From positions 186,001 to 250,000 of the forward strand of contig NZ_BMEX01000002.1 in assembly GCF_014637345.1 (NCBI RefSeq): a DNA stretch of 64,000 nucleotides, written 5' to 3'. The notes below the pieces were generated by a model. It was given only the letters and a program-made list of their open reading frames with translations. It did not search any database and had not been told where the DNA came from. A program made the translations under genes and the position numbers. Positions 10,645-19,165 of the stretch are shown here, piece after piece. Numbering within the stretch: position 1 is the first letter of the stretch; each line of letters starts with the position of its first letter. This DNA comes from Kroppenstedtia guangzhouensis. GTDB taxonomy: Bacteria > Bacillota > Bacilli > Thermoactinomycetales > DSM-45169.

Positions 10645-11838
10645 ATGTCACGAAACCAAGAATTGATCCACCTCACAGACAAATACGGAGCCCGGAACTA
10701 CCATCCGCTCCCCATCGTCATCTCCAAGGCGGAAGGCGTTTGGGTGGAAGATGCTGACGGCAAGCGCTATATGGATATGCTGAGTGCCTATTCCGCCCTG
10801 AATCACGGTCACCGCCATCCCAGACTGATCCAGGCATTGAAGGAACAGGCGGACAAGGTGACCCTCACCTCCCGCGCTTTTCACAATGATCAACTGGGAC
10901 GGTTTTATGAAAAAGTGGCTCAACTCACGGGGAAAGAACGGGTCTTACCGATGAACACCGGTGCGGAGGCGGTTGAAACCGCTGTCAAAGCGGCCCGGCG
11001 CTGGGCCTACGATATAAAAAAGGTACCTGATAACCAAGCGGAAATCATTGCTTGCGTGGAAAACTTCCACGGCCGAACCATGACTGCCGTCTCCCTTTCC
11101 TCCAGCGACGAATACAAGCGGGGCTTCGGACCGATGCTTCCGGGGATCAAAATCGTCCCCTACGGCGACACCAAAGCTCTGAGGCAGGCGATCACCCCCA
11201 ACACCGCCGCTTTTCTGGTGGAGCCGATCCAGGGGGAGGCCGGCGTGATCGTACCCCCGGAAGGCTACCTCAAGGAGGCAGCCGCCATCTGTAAAGAGAG
11301 CCGGGTCCTCTTCATCGCCGACGAAATCCAGACCGGTTTTGGACGGACCGGCCAACTCTTCGCCTGTGATTGGGAACAGGTTCAACCGGACATGTACATC
11401 ATGGGGAAAGCCCTAGGCGGTGGGGTGATGCCCATCTCCGCCGTGGCTGCCGATGAAGAGATCCTCGGCGTGTTTGAACCGGGCTCCCACGGTTCCACCT
11501 TCGGCGGCAATCCCCTGGCCTGCGCCGTATCCGTGGCTGCTATGGATGTCCTGGAAGAGGAGAACCTCGTCCAACGCTCCCGGGAACTGGGACAACATTT
11601 CATGGATGAACTGAAAAAGATCAAAAATCCCGCTATCAAGGAAGTGCGGGGCAAAGGGCTCTTCATCGGAATGGAACTGCATGAACCCGCCCGCCCCTAC
11701 TGTGAACGCCTAGCGGATGTCGGTCTTCTCTGCAAAGAAACCCACGAGAACACCATCCGCTTTGCCCCACCGCTGACCATCACCCGGGAAGAGCTGGACT
11801 GGGCCCTCGACCACATCCGCTCCGTCCTGGCGGAGTAA
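10645..11838 (+). CDS. rocD: Ornithine aminotransferase
   Basis: A 397-aa class III aminotransferase that transfers the delta-amino group of ornithine to 2-oxoglutarate, giving glutamate semialdehyde (arginine catabolism or proline synthesis). The N-terminus [17 protein letters not shown] and the substrate region [26 protein letters not shown] are typical of [16 protein letters not shown] and [14 protein letters not shown] contain the cofactor Asp and the PLP Lys. The ATG at 10645 has AAAAAGGAGG upstream. It stands alone and ends at a strong terminator; no other arginine genes are adjacent. Confidence 0.94.
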   Translation: MSRNQELIHLTDKYGARNYHPLPIVISKAEGVWVEDADGKRYMDMLSAYSALNHGHRHPRLIQALKEQADKVTLTSRAFHNDQLGRFYEKVAQLTGKERVLPMNTGAEAVETAVKAARRWAYDIKKVPDNQAEIIACVENFHGRTMTAVSLSSSDEYKRGFGPMLPGIKIVPYGDTKALRQAITPNTAAFLVEPIQGEAGVIVPPEGYLKEAAAICKESRVLFIADEIQTGFGRTGQLFACDWEQVQPDMYIMGKALGGGVMPISAVAADEEILGVFEPGSHGSTFGGNPLACAVSVAAMDVLEEENLVQRSRELGQHFMDELKKIKNPAIKEVRGKGLFIGMELHEPARPYCERLADVGLLCKETHENTIRFAPPLTITREELDWALDHIRSVLAE

Positions 11839-11847
11839 TCCGATTTC

Positions 11848-11871
11848 AAAAGCCCCCGCCGGGGCTTTTTT
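11848..11871. terminator. Bidirectional terminator between rocD and the Mau-like operon
   Basis: AAAAGCCCC / GGGGCTTTTTT stem-loop with T-rich flanks on both strands; it overlaps the stop of the leftward membrane-protein gene. Confidence 0.85.
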
Positions 11872-12559
11872 ATGCTTGAAGGACAAGATAGATCAAGGTC
11901 ATCATCAACACGATCCCATTCAGCCCACGATTGAGAATCTTCACCCCCTTCGCCCTGGTGAGATCCAGAGCCCGCTGCCGCCCGGACATCCGGGAAGCCA
12001 GGGCCAGGCCCCAGGTTGGCAACATGCGGGAGAAACCGTAGAGGGCTCCCATCGGGATTCCGATGAGGGGATTCATGAAAAAACCGGTGAAGAGGTACAA
12101 GATATAAAAACTGACATGGGGAATATAAGTGAAAATTCCCGCCCCGAGGACCGTGCCCCACACCATCAGATCCCGTCCATCCCCCCGGTTGACCCAGGTG
12201 GAGGGAATCTGCCAATGATGCTGCGGAACTTTCAGCCGGAAGATTCCCCCCTCATGAAGGATATAAAGAAAGGCAAGACTGGAGAGGATCATGATTTTCA
12301 CCGGTTCAGGCAAGAGAGTTCCGATCAGAAAGAATAAAATCGAATACAAAAAACCTGTCAAAGCACCCGATAACATCAGCGAAGCAGTGTAAATCAGAAT
12401 TTTTTTGCTGAGGACTCCGATGGATTCCCTCCCGCCGGGAGGATGGACCGCCAGGGTCACGTTGATCCCTCAAGGGGTGGAAAAAGTGGTAATTCCGGCG
12501 ATCCATGCCAGGGAAGCGGCCACGCCTCCAGCGGTGATCCACTCCGAGAACTCCGTCAT
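11870..12559 (-). CDS. CcdA/MauF-like membrane protein with in-frame TGA at codon 30
   Basis: The reading frame from ATG 12559 encodes MTEFSEWITAGG, a hydrophobic helix and ITTFSTP, then TGA (12470-12472), then in the same frame GINVTLAVHPPGG and four or five more membrane segments to 11870 (229 codons in all). The ATG has GGGAGGTGAAATC before it and overlaps the stop of the Cys-rich gene by ATGA, showing translational coupling. A downstream GTG at 12460 with GAGGG before it could start a 196-aa form. A helix ending in xxPC followed by a second helix is the pattern of CcdA/DsbD thiol-electron carriers and of MauF; here the residue after Pro is the UGA. Selenocysteine, readthrough, reinitiation or a sequence error are all possible. 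The MauF/CcdA assignment rests on context and topology. Confidence 0.6.
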
Positions 12560-12987
12560 GATTTCACCTCCCGCAGGTTACTGCATGTCACTGGGAACGG
12601 CCCAGCCGCAGCCACATCTGTAGGATGGCGAACAGAAGGGTTGCTTTCCGTAGTGCAGTCGCAACAGACTAGGGTGACTGATGATGAAGTCTCACACCAA
12701 CAACCGGTTTGATTCCACCAAGCATAGGAGACTTGATACCCTGCAGGGCACTTGCTGTTTCCGCTGACATCGGGACAACCCCCGCAAAAACGACCATTGG
12801 GCGGATGGCAACGGTCCCCCGGCCGAGTAGCCTCACACCAACGGGGGGAGACGGCCAAGGTGTAAAAGGGCCACTTGGAAAATCTCATCAAAGACTGAAA
12901 AGCACTCGTCATCACCACTTTCAGCTCTTCATTTCCGTTCACCGATCCGGCGATTTTCTCCGCAACTCTGCGAACAACCTTCTCCAT
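12556..12987 (-). CDS. MauA-like Cys-rich protein (methylamine dehydrogenase light-chain-like)
   Basis: 143 aa from the ATG at 12987 (GGAGGGAGGAAG upstream; 16 more residues in frame). Residues 1-35 are helical and basic, like the N-terminus of MauA but without a twin-Arg signal. From residue 50 there are 11 Cys in about 86 residues. The order C-x7-NGRFC-GGC, GNSKCPAG, SYAWWNQTGC, VCCDC resembles the first half of the MADH light chain (DGNICDC, TNCPPG, ASWVASC, RDCC). W90 or W91 would correspond to the first TTQ Trp; the segment carrying the second TTQ Trp is not present. The stop overlaps the next gene. Function unknown; the match is by my recall of MauA and should be tested by profile search. 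Confidence 0.6.
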   Translation of the reverse strand: MEKVVRRVAEKIAGSVNGNEELKVVMTSAFQSLMRFSKWPFYTLAVSPRWCEATRPGDRCHPPNGRFCGGCPDVSGNSKCPAGYQVSYAWWNQTGCWCETSSSVTLVCCDCTTESNPSVRHPTDVAAAGPFPVTCSNLREVKS

Positions 12988-13183
12988 TTTGTCATCTTCC
13001 TCCCTCCTCTGAAAGTATTGTGAAAAAGTCATCATACCTACACCCAGGGTCGTTTCGCTTCCCGGTCACGCCATGCAGGGAGGGTTGGGTTTCATAGGGA
13101 GTGACTTGGGCAGTTCAGAACAACGAAAAGGTCATGTGAAACCCCATCCCGACCGGCCCGACCAGTACGAATTTACAACACTT

Positions 13184-13738
13184 TTAAATAGCCACCGATT
13201 CACTCTTCAGATAAGAGATCAGATTATCAATATGGCCGGTGCCATTACAGAGCCCTTTGCCCCGCACCACTCCCTCTTCATCCAGGATCAAGGCAAAAGG
13301 GGTCACCCGGATCCGGTGTTCCTCCAAAATGCTGTGATCCTCATCCAGAATGATCTCTCCTTCCAGCGTTCGTCCCTTCAGGATTTTCTCCGATTTTTGT
13401 CTGTCCCCCACCAGAACGACACGGAAATGGATCTCCCGTTGTTGATGAACCGCCTGATTCCAGTCCGGAATTAGATCAATACATGCCTTGCAGGTGGGGC
13501 TGAGAAAGACCAGAAGCACCGGCTTTGCCAAATGGGAGGAGATCGGCTGCCCGTTCCAGGCTTTGCGATTTGACAGGGAGGGGGCCCGCTCCCCGATGGC
13601 GATTCCATCCCGGGCGATACTTTCCCCCGTGCTCAAATAGACTTCACCAAATTGTCGGAAAATAATAAACAGGGTAAACCCGATCAACAACACCGCCAAC
13701 CACAATAAAATGTTGGAATACAACAACACTTCATTCAT
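13184..13738 (-). CDS. MauD-like membrane-anchored thioredoxin
   Basis: 184 aa. One N-terminal membrane helix (about 5-28), then a redoxin domain with GERAPSLSNRKAWNG and the active site FLSPTCKACIDLIPDW (CxxC), followed by VVLVGD and a cis-Pro loop VTPFALILDEEG. MauD in methylotrophs helps form the disulfides of the MADH small subunit. Its ATG overlaps the MauE-like stop by ATGA. A 196-nt gap separates it from the Cys-rich gene, in which I see no gene. TlpA/ResA-type function is the alternative, but the pairing with MauE supports MauD. Confidence 0.82.
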   Translation of the reverse strand: MNEVLLYSNILLWLAVLLIGFTLFIIFRQFGEVYLSTGESIARDGIAIGERAPSLSNRKAWNGQPISSHLAKPVLLVFLSPTCKACIDLIPDWNQAVHQQREIHFRVVLVGDRQKSEKILKGRTLEGEIILDEDHSILEEHRIRVTPFALILDEEGVVRGKGLCNGTGHIDNLISYLKSESVAI

Positions 13739-14265
13739 GGCTTTCCTCCTTTCTGCAGGCCGGCCAAGATGTTTTGGTGGGACATCCATATTTTTTGGGC
13801 CAACAGGGTGAACAGAAACAGCATCGCACCGACAATGAATGGAAGGACCCGGACATCGATCCCGGCACCTGGGGTTTGTCCCCAAATCAGCACAATGCAA
13901 ACAACAAAGAGAGACGCGATTTTGACGAGAGTGAACCCGTCCGCCTTGGCATCCATAAATTTTCCGTAACAACCGCAGGTAATCACTCTGCCGGAACCGA
14001 TCACCGACCCCACGGCCCAGGCGAAAGCCGACAACAATCCCACCAAGATCAACAACCCCCACACATTCGTTTGCCGGAACAGAAGAAGAACGACAGCCCC
14101 CATTTCTATAAAGGGCAACAGACAGGCGAAGATCCTGTCCCAGGGGGACGGCAGGACTTCATAGGCCCGGGCCAATTCAACAAAAGATCGGATCCGAATC
14201 AATTTAGAGATCGCTGAAAACAAGAAGATCAAACACAAATAAATCGTTAGGACACTGTAAACCAT
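13735..14265 (-). CDS. MauE/DoxX-like redox-associated membrane protein
   Basis: 176 aa from the ATG at 14265 (GGGGGAAGA upstream). Four membrane helices; the loop VITCGCYGKFMDAKADGFTLVK has the CGC[FY]G motif of MauE-type proteins, which resemble VKOR/DoxX folds and pair with MauD in disulfide formation. It is the first gene of the operon mauE-mauD-Cys-rich-ccdA/mauF-like. Confidence 0.83.
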   Translation of the reverse strand: MVYSVLTIYLCLIFLFSAISKLIRIRSFVELARAYEVLPSPWDRIFACLLPFIEMGAVVLLLFRQTNVWGLLILVGLLSAFAWAVGSVIGSGRVITCGCYGKFMDAKADGFTLVKIASLFVVCIVLIWGQTPGAGIDVRVLPFIVGAMLFLFTLLAQKIWMSHQNILAGLQKGGKP

Positions 14266-14326
14266 CGCACCATCTTCCCCCGCCATTTTTTTGTTCCCCA
14301 TCCCTGCAAAGAGACACTCTTTATGC

Positions 14327-14353
14327 AGACTATGGCCCGGCCCGGACGTTGGT
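14327..14353 (-). promoter_or_regulatory. Possible SigK/SigE-like promoter of the Mau-like operon
   Basis: On the minus strand AC, 17 nt, then CATAGTCT fits the SigK pattern AC-N16/17-CATANNNTA except for the last base. It would start transcription about 55 nt before the MauE ATG. This is a weak match to a short consensus. Confidence 0.25.
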
Positions 14354-14438
14354 GACATCTGATAAAAACATCACGTAAAAATGAACACCCTTTTGGCGAT
14401 AATGGTGGAAAAGCCCATTTTCGAAAAAGGGGGATTCG

Positions 14439-15015
14439 ATGGGTTTCATTTGGCAAGCCTTTGCCATCTTGGCAGTGGGATACATTCTGATCCGGATCGC
14501 CGGAAAGAAAGCGGCTTCGGAGATGACCGGATTGGAACTGATCACCCTCCTGGCCATGGCATCGATGATCGGTCATGCGGTTTCCGAACAGATGTGGTGG
14601 AAAACAGCCTTGGTGCTGTGCATCTTTGTCTTTTTGTTGGTCACGGTTCAGTTCCTCTCGATCAAATTTGACACGATGGAAAGATTGTTCATGGGTAAAG
14701 CCACCGTGGTGATAAAAAACGGGAAAATCCAACCCGAAAACCTAAAAAAGCTACGGATGTCTGTCGACCAGGCTGGAGGGACGGATGAGAAATATGGGAA
14801 TCCATTCCTTCGCCGATGTAAAAACAGGAACGATCGAGGCGAACGGGGAGTTCGGATATGAATTGATGCGTCACGCAAAACCGGTAACCATCGGAGATTT
14901 GGAAAAGATTTTAAAGCTGCCGAAAGAGACCACCAAAAAACAACAACAGGAGAATATCTTCACCGAAGTATTGGAGAGTGGCCATCAGAAGGAGATTCCC
15001 TCTGAATTGGATTAA
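14439..15015 (+). pseudogene. YetF-family (DUF421) membrane protein gene with one frameshift
   Basis: The first part (14439-14790) encodes three membrane helices and the start of the DUF421 domain (FDTMERLFMGKATVVIKNG, LKKLRMSVDQ). The frame then shifts: removing one G from CCAGGCTGG near 14771 restores VDQLEGRMRNMGIHSFADV and runs to the stop at 15015, giving about 191 residues. The ATG has AAAGGGGGATTCG upstream. YetF-type proteins are membrane proteins often expressed in the forespore, function unknown. The frameshift could be real or a sequencing error. The gene converges on the next with stop codons overlapping. Confidence 0.8.
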
Positions 15016-16181
15016 TCCTCTACCTTCATCACCAGGGAGCGGTCCACTTCCCGGATCGAACCGCACCCGGAGATCCCCAATTGCAACTCCGTTTCCGCAA
15101 TCAGATTTTCAAGAACTGACTCCACTCCCACCTGACCTGCGACAGCCAAGGCATAAGCGAAGGGGCGACCGAACAAGGTGGCCGCAGCCCCGAGGGAGAT
15201 GGCTTTCAGGATATCCGCACCCCTGCGGACCCCGCTGTCCAGAATTACCGGGACTTTTCCCCGGACCGCTTCACAGATGGAAGGCAAAACCTCAAGGGTC
15301 GCCACCGCTCCATCCAGCTGCCGCCCTCCATGATTGGAGACAATGATCCCGTCCACGCCGTGTTCCACGGCCAACACGGCGTCATCAGGATGCGTCACTC
15401 CCTTGAGCCAAACAGGCAAGGGGGTTTGTTGTTTCATCCACTCCAGCTCCTTCCATGTAAAGTGTGTGTTGTTCCCTTCATCCAGTGCTTTTTTAACAGC
15501 TGCCTTCAGATTTTTCTCCGGCGGTTCCTCCAGATCCGCAAGGAAGACAGGATCGGTGAAGTAGTTGCCCATGCCGTGTCCGGTCAGAAAGGGAAGGTAC
15601 ACATTGGCAAGGTCCGTCTCCCGCCACCCAAGCAGTGTGGAATCCACGGTCACCACGATGGCGGAATAACCGGCGGCTTCCGCCCGCTTCAAAAAGCTTT
15701 TGCTCAATTCCCTGTTGATCGGTGGATACAGTTGAAACCACCGCAGCGCATCCCCCATCGCTTCCGCCACTTCTTCCATGGATTTGGTGGAGACATTACT
15801 CAGGATATATGGAACCCCCAGTTTGGCCGCCGCCTGGGCCACTGCCAACTCCGCGGCGGGATGGAGGATGGAGAGAACCCCGATCGGAGCCAGCAGAAAT
15901 GGGAAAGGAAACTGCTTCCCCAGCAAAGTGACGGAAAGATCGCGCTTGGTGGTCTCGCAACAAATCCGTGGCCGGATCCGGTATTTCTGAAAGGCTTCGA
16001 TATTGGCACGCATGGTGTCTCCGGCACCCGCCCCACCGTACACATACCCGAAGGGACCGGCCGCCAACTTTTTTCTGGCCCGCTCCTCCCATTCCTCCAC
16101 GGATACCGGCAAAGTCTTGGCTCCTTCGTCCCCGCTTTCGTAATACCTCATCTGAATCTCTTCCCCGTTGATGGTCAACAT
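15012..16181 (-). CDS. FMN-dependent alpha-hydroxy-acid oxidase, lactate 2-monooxygenase-like
   Basis: 389 aa, near the 394 aa of mycobacterial lactate monooxygenase. It keeps the family active site: YVYGGAGAGDT near residue 47, FLLAPIGVLSI, STKSMEEV, VTVDS, and the catalytic SNHGGRQLDG (about 281-290) with His and Arg, followed by ILDSGVRRGADILKAISLGA for FMN phosphate. It oxidises L-lactate or a related 2-hydroxy acid; monooxygenase versus oxidase cannot be told from sequence alone. GGGGGGATCC precedes the ATG at 16181. Stand-alone gene. Confidence 0.86.
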   Translation of the reverse strand: MLTINGEEIQMRYYESGDEGAKTLPVSVEEWEERARKKLAAGPFGYVYGGAGAGDTMRANIEAFQKYRIRPRICCETTKRDLSVTLLGKQFPFPFLLAPIGVLSILHPAAELAVAQAAAKLGVPYILSNVSTKSMEEVAEAMGDALRWFQLYPPINRELSKSFLKRAEAAGYSAIVVTVDSTLLGWRETDLANVYLPFLTGHGMGNYFTDPVFLADLEEPPEKNLKAAVKKALDEGNNTHFTWKELEWMKQQTPLPVWLKGVTHPDDAVLAVEHGVDGIIVSNHGGRQLDGAVATLEVLPSICEAVRGKVPVILDSGVRRGADILKAISLGAAATLFGRPFAYALAVAGQVGVESVLENLIAETELQLGISGCGSIREVDRSLVMKVED

Positions 16182-16408
16182 GGATCCCCCCGGAAAATAA
16201 AGTCCAAATCTATTGTTCCAAAAAAGCCCTTTTTTATAATAGGCGAATGAGAAAACCCATGGAAAAACCGAGCAATCATTCCAGCCACCAACTAAGTCTT
16301 TTCCTCCATTTAATTTGCCTGTCTACTCCGGATTGATTATATGAGCGCTTCTCCCTTGTCCGCTTGAAAAATAGTATAGGCTGATCTCACCTCCCCAAAA
16401 AGGCATCA

Positions 16409-16516
16409 TTGCCTCACGGCAGATACAGTGGCGGTTATCGCTTCGGTCCGGGGCGTCTTTTGATCTTCCTCTTGGTGATCGCTACCATTTTTGGCCTGGG
16501 CGGAGCTATCCATTGA
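16409..16516 (+). CDS. YjcZ-like mini-protein (35 aa)
   Basis: A TTG-started ORF reading SGGYRFGPGRLLIFLLVIA then IFGLGGAIH. This is the plan of YjcZ/sporulation-type miniproteins: a GY-rich stretch ahead of a single hydrophobic helix. The ribosome site is weak (AAAAAGG). It lies in the 416-nt gap between the lactate oxidase and comEA genes, which otherwise holds nothing I recognise. Confidence 0.45.
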   Translation: MPHGRYSGGYRFGPGRLLIFLLVIATIFGLGGAIH

Positions 16517-16521
16517 ACACA

Positions 16522-16554
16522 AAAAAGCCGGGCAGACATTTTCGTCTCCCGACT
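16522..16554 (-). terminator. Terminator after comEA
   Basis: On the minus strand AGTCGGGAGAC pairs imperfectly with GTCTGCCCGGCT, followed by TTTTTTGTG. It isolates comEA from the genes further left. Confidence 0.75.
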
Positions 16555-16597
16555 TGCTCTTATTTCAGGACCACGGCAGACTTCCATAATCGATGGT

Positions 16598-17239
16598 TCA
16601 TTGCACTGTCACTTGATCCCGCAACTGGTCCAATGTTTTCTCCCCGATCCCCGGGACTTCGGTGAGCTGGTCGACAGAGGTGAAGGAGCCGTTCTCCTCC
16701 CTGTAACGAATGATCGCCTCCGCTTTGGAAGGGCCGATGCCGCTCAGCTGTTGCAGTTCTTCCGCGGAAGCAGTGTTGACATTGACCGTTTGACCCGCTT
16801 CCCCTCCGGATCCACTCGTCACCGGAGCTCCCGCAGTTACACCCGGCGGAATCTCCTCCCCTTTGGCCGGAATGTAGAGAGCCATTCCGTCGGATAGAGG
16901 CTGGGCCAGATTGACCCGATCCATATCCGCCCGTTTCAAAGGCCCGCCGGCTTTGCCCAATGCCTCTTCCACCCGAGCGCCGGGAGAGAGACGGTAAACC
17001 CCCGGGTGCTTCACCTCCCCCTTCACATCCACTACTAATTCTGTCGGCTCCTCTCCTTTGTCTTCTTCTTTGGGAACCGCCGTCTCCGACGGCGGCGGGT
17101 AGGGTTGCAACTCCGCCTCCGACTGCTTTTCATCCCCGGCCCACAGGGAAATTCCCACTCCTGCCAACAGAAGGAGCAATGCACCCACTGCCACGGCCAA
17201 TCCTTTTTCCCGCGGAGTCCATCCCCCTTGATCCCACAT
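16598..17239 (-). CDS. comEA: ComEA competence DNA receptor
   Basis: 213 aa. A short cytoplasmic start, a membrane anchor (about 12-34), an acidic Pro/Glu linker, an SLBB domain (VVDVKGEVKHPGVYRL, about 69-84), a Gly/Ser linker and a C-terminal helix-hairpin-helix pair: VNVNTASAEELQQLSGIG and EVPGIGEKTLDQL. It binds double-stranded DNA at the membrane and passes it to ComEC. Divergent from comER with 113 nt between, as in Bacillus. Unlike Bacillus, neither comEB nor comEC follows; a terminator does. Confidence 0.95.
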   Translation of the reverse strand: MWDQGGWTPREKGLAVAVGALLLLLAGVGISLWAGDEKQSEAELQPYPPPSETAVPKEEDKGEEPTELVVDVKGEVKHPGVYRLSPGARVEEALGKAGGPLKRADMDRVNLAQPLSDGMALYIPAKGEEIPPGVTAGAPVTSGSGGEAGQTVNVNTASAEELQQLSGIGPSKAEAIIRYREENGSFTSVDQLTEVPGIGEKTLDQLRDQVTVQ

Positions 17240-17352
17240 TCTTTTACCTCCTTCCCGATCTTTATGCCATCATATTTCGGCTTCCTTGGCGTATGGATGA
17301 ATAGAAAGTTACCGGCAGCAAAACGGAACTGCCATTCCAGGGAGGGAGAACG

Positions 17353-18192
17353 ATGACCCACGGCGTGATCGGCACGGGCAGTATGGGCCGCATCCTGGTG
17401 GAGGCTTGGATTCGATCCGGTAAACTGCAACCCTCCGAGCTCCTCGTCAGCAACCGGACCCGGACCAAGGCGGAACGCCTGGCAGATGAGTTTCCGGGAC
17501 TTCGGGTGGCGGCGGACAACCGCGAAGTCGTTGTTAAGTCTGACTGCTTTTTCCTTTGTGTTAAACCCCGAGAATTCCGAAAAGTGCTGGAAGAGATTCA
17601 AGATGTGGTCCGGGAGGAACAAGTCGTCGTCTCCATCACCAGCCCGGTGATGGTCCGGGACCTGGAAGAGTGGCTTCCCGCAAAGGTGGCCAAGGTGGTC
17701 CCCAGTATCACCAATGCCGTCTGTTCCGGAAACTCCCTGTTCATCCCCGGCTCCCGCCTGAACCGGGAGGAACGGGAACAATTGTGGGACCTGTTCAGCG
17801 CGATTAGTCACCCCCTCCTCGTGGATGAGGAGCACACCCGGATCGCCTCCGACCTGGCTTGCTGTGCCCCCGCCTTTCTGTCCAACCTGTTGGAGCAGAT
17901 GGCAGATGCTGCAGTCAAGGAAACAGGCATTCCCCGGGAGTCGGCGATCTCCCTTGTCACCCGGATGACTCAAGGATTGGGAAAGCTCTTGACGGAGGGA
18001 AATTTCACACTGAAGAGCCTCCAGGAACGGGTGGCAGTACCCGGCGGGATCACCCGGGAGGGACTTCATCTGTTGGAGCGGGACACAGGCACTCTTTTCC
18101 GTGATCTGTTCCGGTTAACTCATGACAAATACCATGAGGACATCCATAAAGTACAACAATCCCTCTTCCCTGAAATGGAAAAAAAGATCTGA
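17353..18192 (+). CDS. comER: ComER (pyrroline-5-carboxylate reductase-like)
   Basis: 279 aa. Rossmann start HGVIGTGSMGRILVEAW, CVKPREFRKVL, VPSITNAVCSGNSLF and the C-terminal P5CR dimer helices ending VAVPGGITREGLHLLE. ComER is encoded opposite comEA in Bacillus; it is not needed for uptake and has been linked to sporulation and biofilm entry. GGAGGGAGAACG precedes the ATG. Confidence 0.93.
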   Translation: MTHGVIGTGSMGRILVEAWIRSGKLQPSELLVSNRTRTKAERLADEFPGLRVAADNREVVVKSDCFFLCVKPREFRKVLEEIQDVVREEQVVVSITSPVMVRDLEEWLPAKVAKVVPSITNAVCSGNSLFIPGSRLNREEREQLWDLFSAISHPLLVDEEHTRIASDLACCAPAFLSNLLEQMADAAVKETGIPRESAISLVTRMTQGLGKLLTEGNFTLKSLQERVAVPGGITREGLHLLERDTGTLFRDLFRLTHDKYHEDIHKVQQSLFPEMEKKI

Positions 18193-18252
18193 CAACAATA
18201 AGAAAAAGATGTTAGCAAAGGATAGTTTTAGTATATCATATCGATAAAAAAT

Positions 18253-18278
18253 AGCGGAAGGGGTTATATCCTTCCGCT
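18253..18278. terminator. Bidirectional terminator between comER and the RpiR regulator gene
   Basis: AGCGGAAGG / CCTTCCGCT stem with an 8-nt loop; T-runs follow on both strands (GTTTTGG and ATTTTTTATC). Confidence 0.8.
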
Positions 18279-18289
18279 GTTTTGGGTGA

Positions 18290-19165
18290 TTATTCTCCCC
18301 CGGGATGATAGATTCCCTCGCTTTCCCACAGTTCCTCCATCTTGGACAACCGTTGGGAAGCCTGTTCCTTGACAGTTTGTCCCACTGCGGTTAGAAGGCC
18401 GTTCACCAGACTGAGGGGCGCGGTGAAGGAGTCCACAAAGGACGGCAGACGGCTGGAGGCGAATAAACACAGATCCGTTTCCCCGGCCAAGGGAGAGGCC
18501 CCAGAATCCGTCAGAGCCAGGGTGGGCACCCCCCGGCTGCGGGAAAACTGCAAAGCTTGCAAGGTTCGGGCAGTGTACCGAGGGAAGCCGATTCCGATCA
18601 GGAGGTCTTCTTCCTCCAGCCCCGCCAACCGTTCAAACATGGTGTCCGAGTTGTCGATCAACTCCGTATTCTGCAGGAGGAGGTGGAGATAAAAAGTGAG
18701 AAAGTAACCCAGGGAATGGGAACTGCGAAAGGCGACCACTTTGATCTCTCGAGCTCCACAGATTCGCCTCACCGCTTCGGCAAAGGTGGCTGCGTCCAGC
18801 CGGTTCAGGGTTTGCTGCAGATTATTCATATCATCCTGCATCACTTCAAAGGCCATCCTGGACTCCTCCGGATAAACATCCTCCGCCAAATCCAGCCGCT
18901 CCACTGTGGTCACCCGCTGCCGCATCTCCTCCTGCAATCTCTGCTGCATCTGTGTATAACCGGAGAAACCCAACATCACGGCGAACCGGACCACAGTCGC
19001 CTCTCCCACCCCCGCTTTTTCCGCCAGTTTAGCCGCGGTCAAAAATGGAGCCGCATCGGGATGGTGTTCGATATAGGCCGCAATTTTTTTCTGGGCTCGG
19101 CTCATCGAACCCGTCCGCTCCCGAATCCGTTGGTAAACATCATCCTTCACCACTTTACCTATCAC
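18290..19165 (-). CDS. RpiR/MurR family transcriptional regulator
   Basis: 291 aa. N-terminal HTH_6 domain (SRAQKKIAAYI, then KLAEKAGVGEATVVRFAVMLGFSGY) and a C-terminal SIS sugar-phosphate-type domain (VVAFRSSHSL, IGIGFPRYTARTLQAL, LALTDSGASPLA). RpiR proteins usually sense a phosphosugar or amino sugar ligand. Its start overlaps the upstream aminotransferase stop by 4 nt, so it most likely controls its own operon. The ligand is unknown. Confidence 0.9.
   Translation of the reverse strand: MIGKVVKDDVYQRIRERTGSMSRAQKKIAAYIEHHPDAAPFLTAAKLAEKAGVGEATVVRFAVMLGFSGYTQMQQRLQEEMRQRVTTVERLDLAEDVYPEESRMAFEVMQDDMNNLQQTLNRLDAATFAEAVRRICGAREIKVVAFRSSHSLGYFLTFYLHLLLQNTELIDNSDTMFERLAGLEEEDLLIGIGFPRYTARTLQALQFSRSRGVPTLALTDSGASPLAGETDLCLFASSRLPSFVDSFTAPLSLVNGLLTAVGQTVKEQASQRLSKMEELWESEGIYHPGGE

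Noticed and set aside
11870-14265. Complete methylamine dehydrogenase operon
   Set aside because: There is no heavy chain, amicyanin or MauG gene, and the light-chain-like protein lacks the second TTQ Trp, so methylamine oxidation cannot be claimed.
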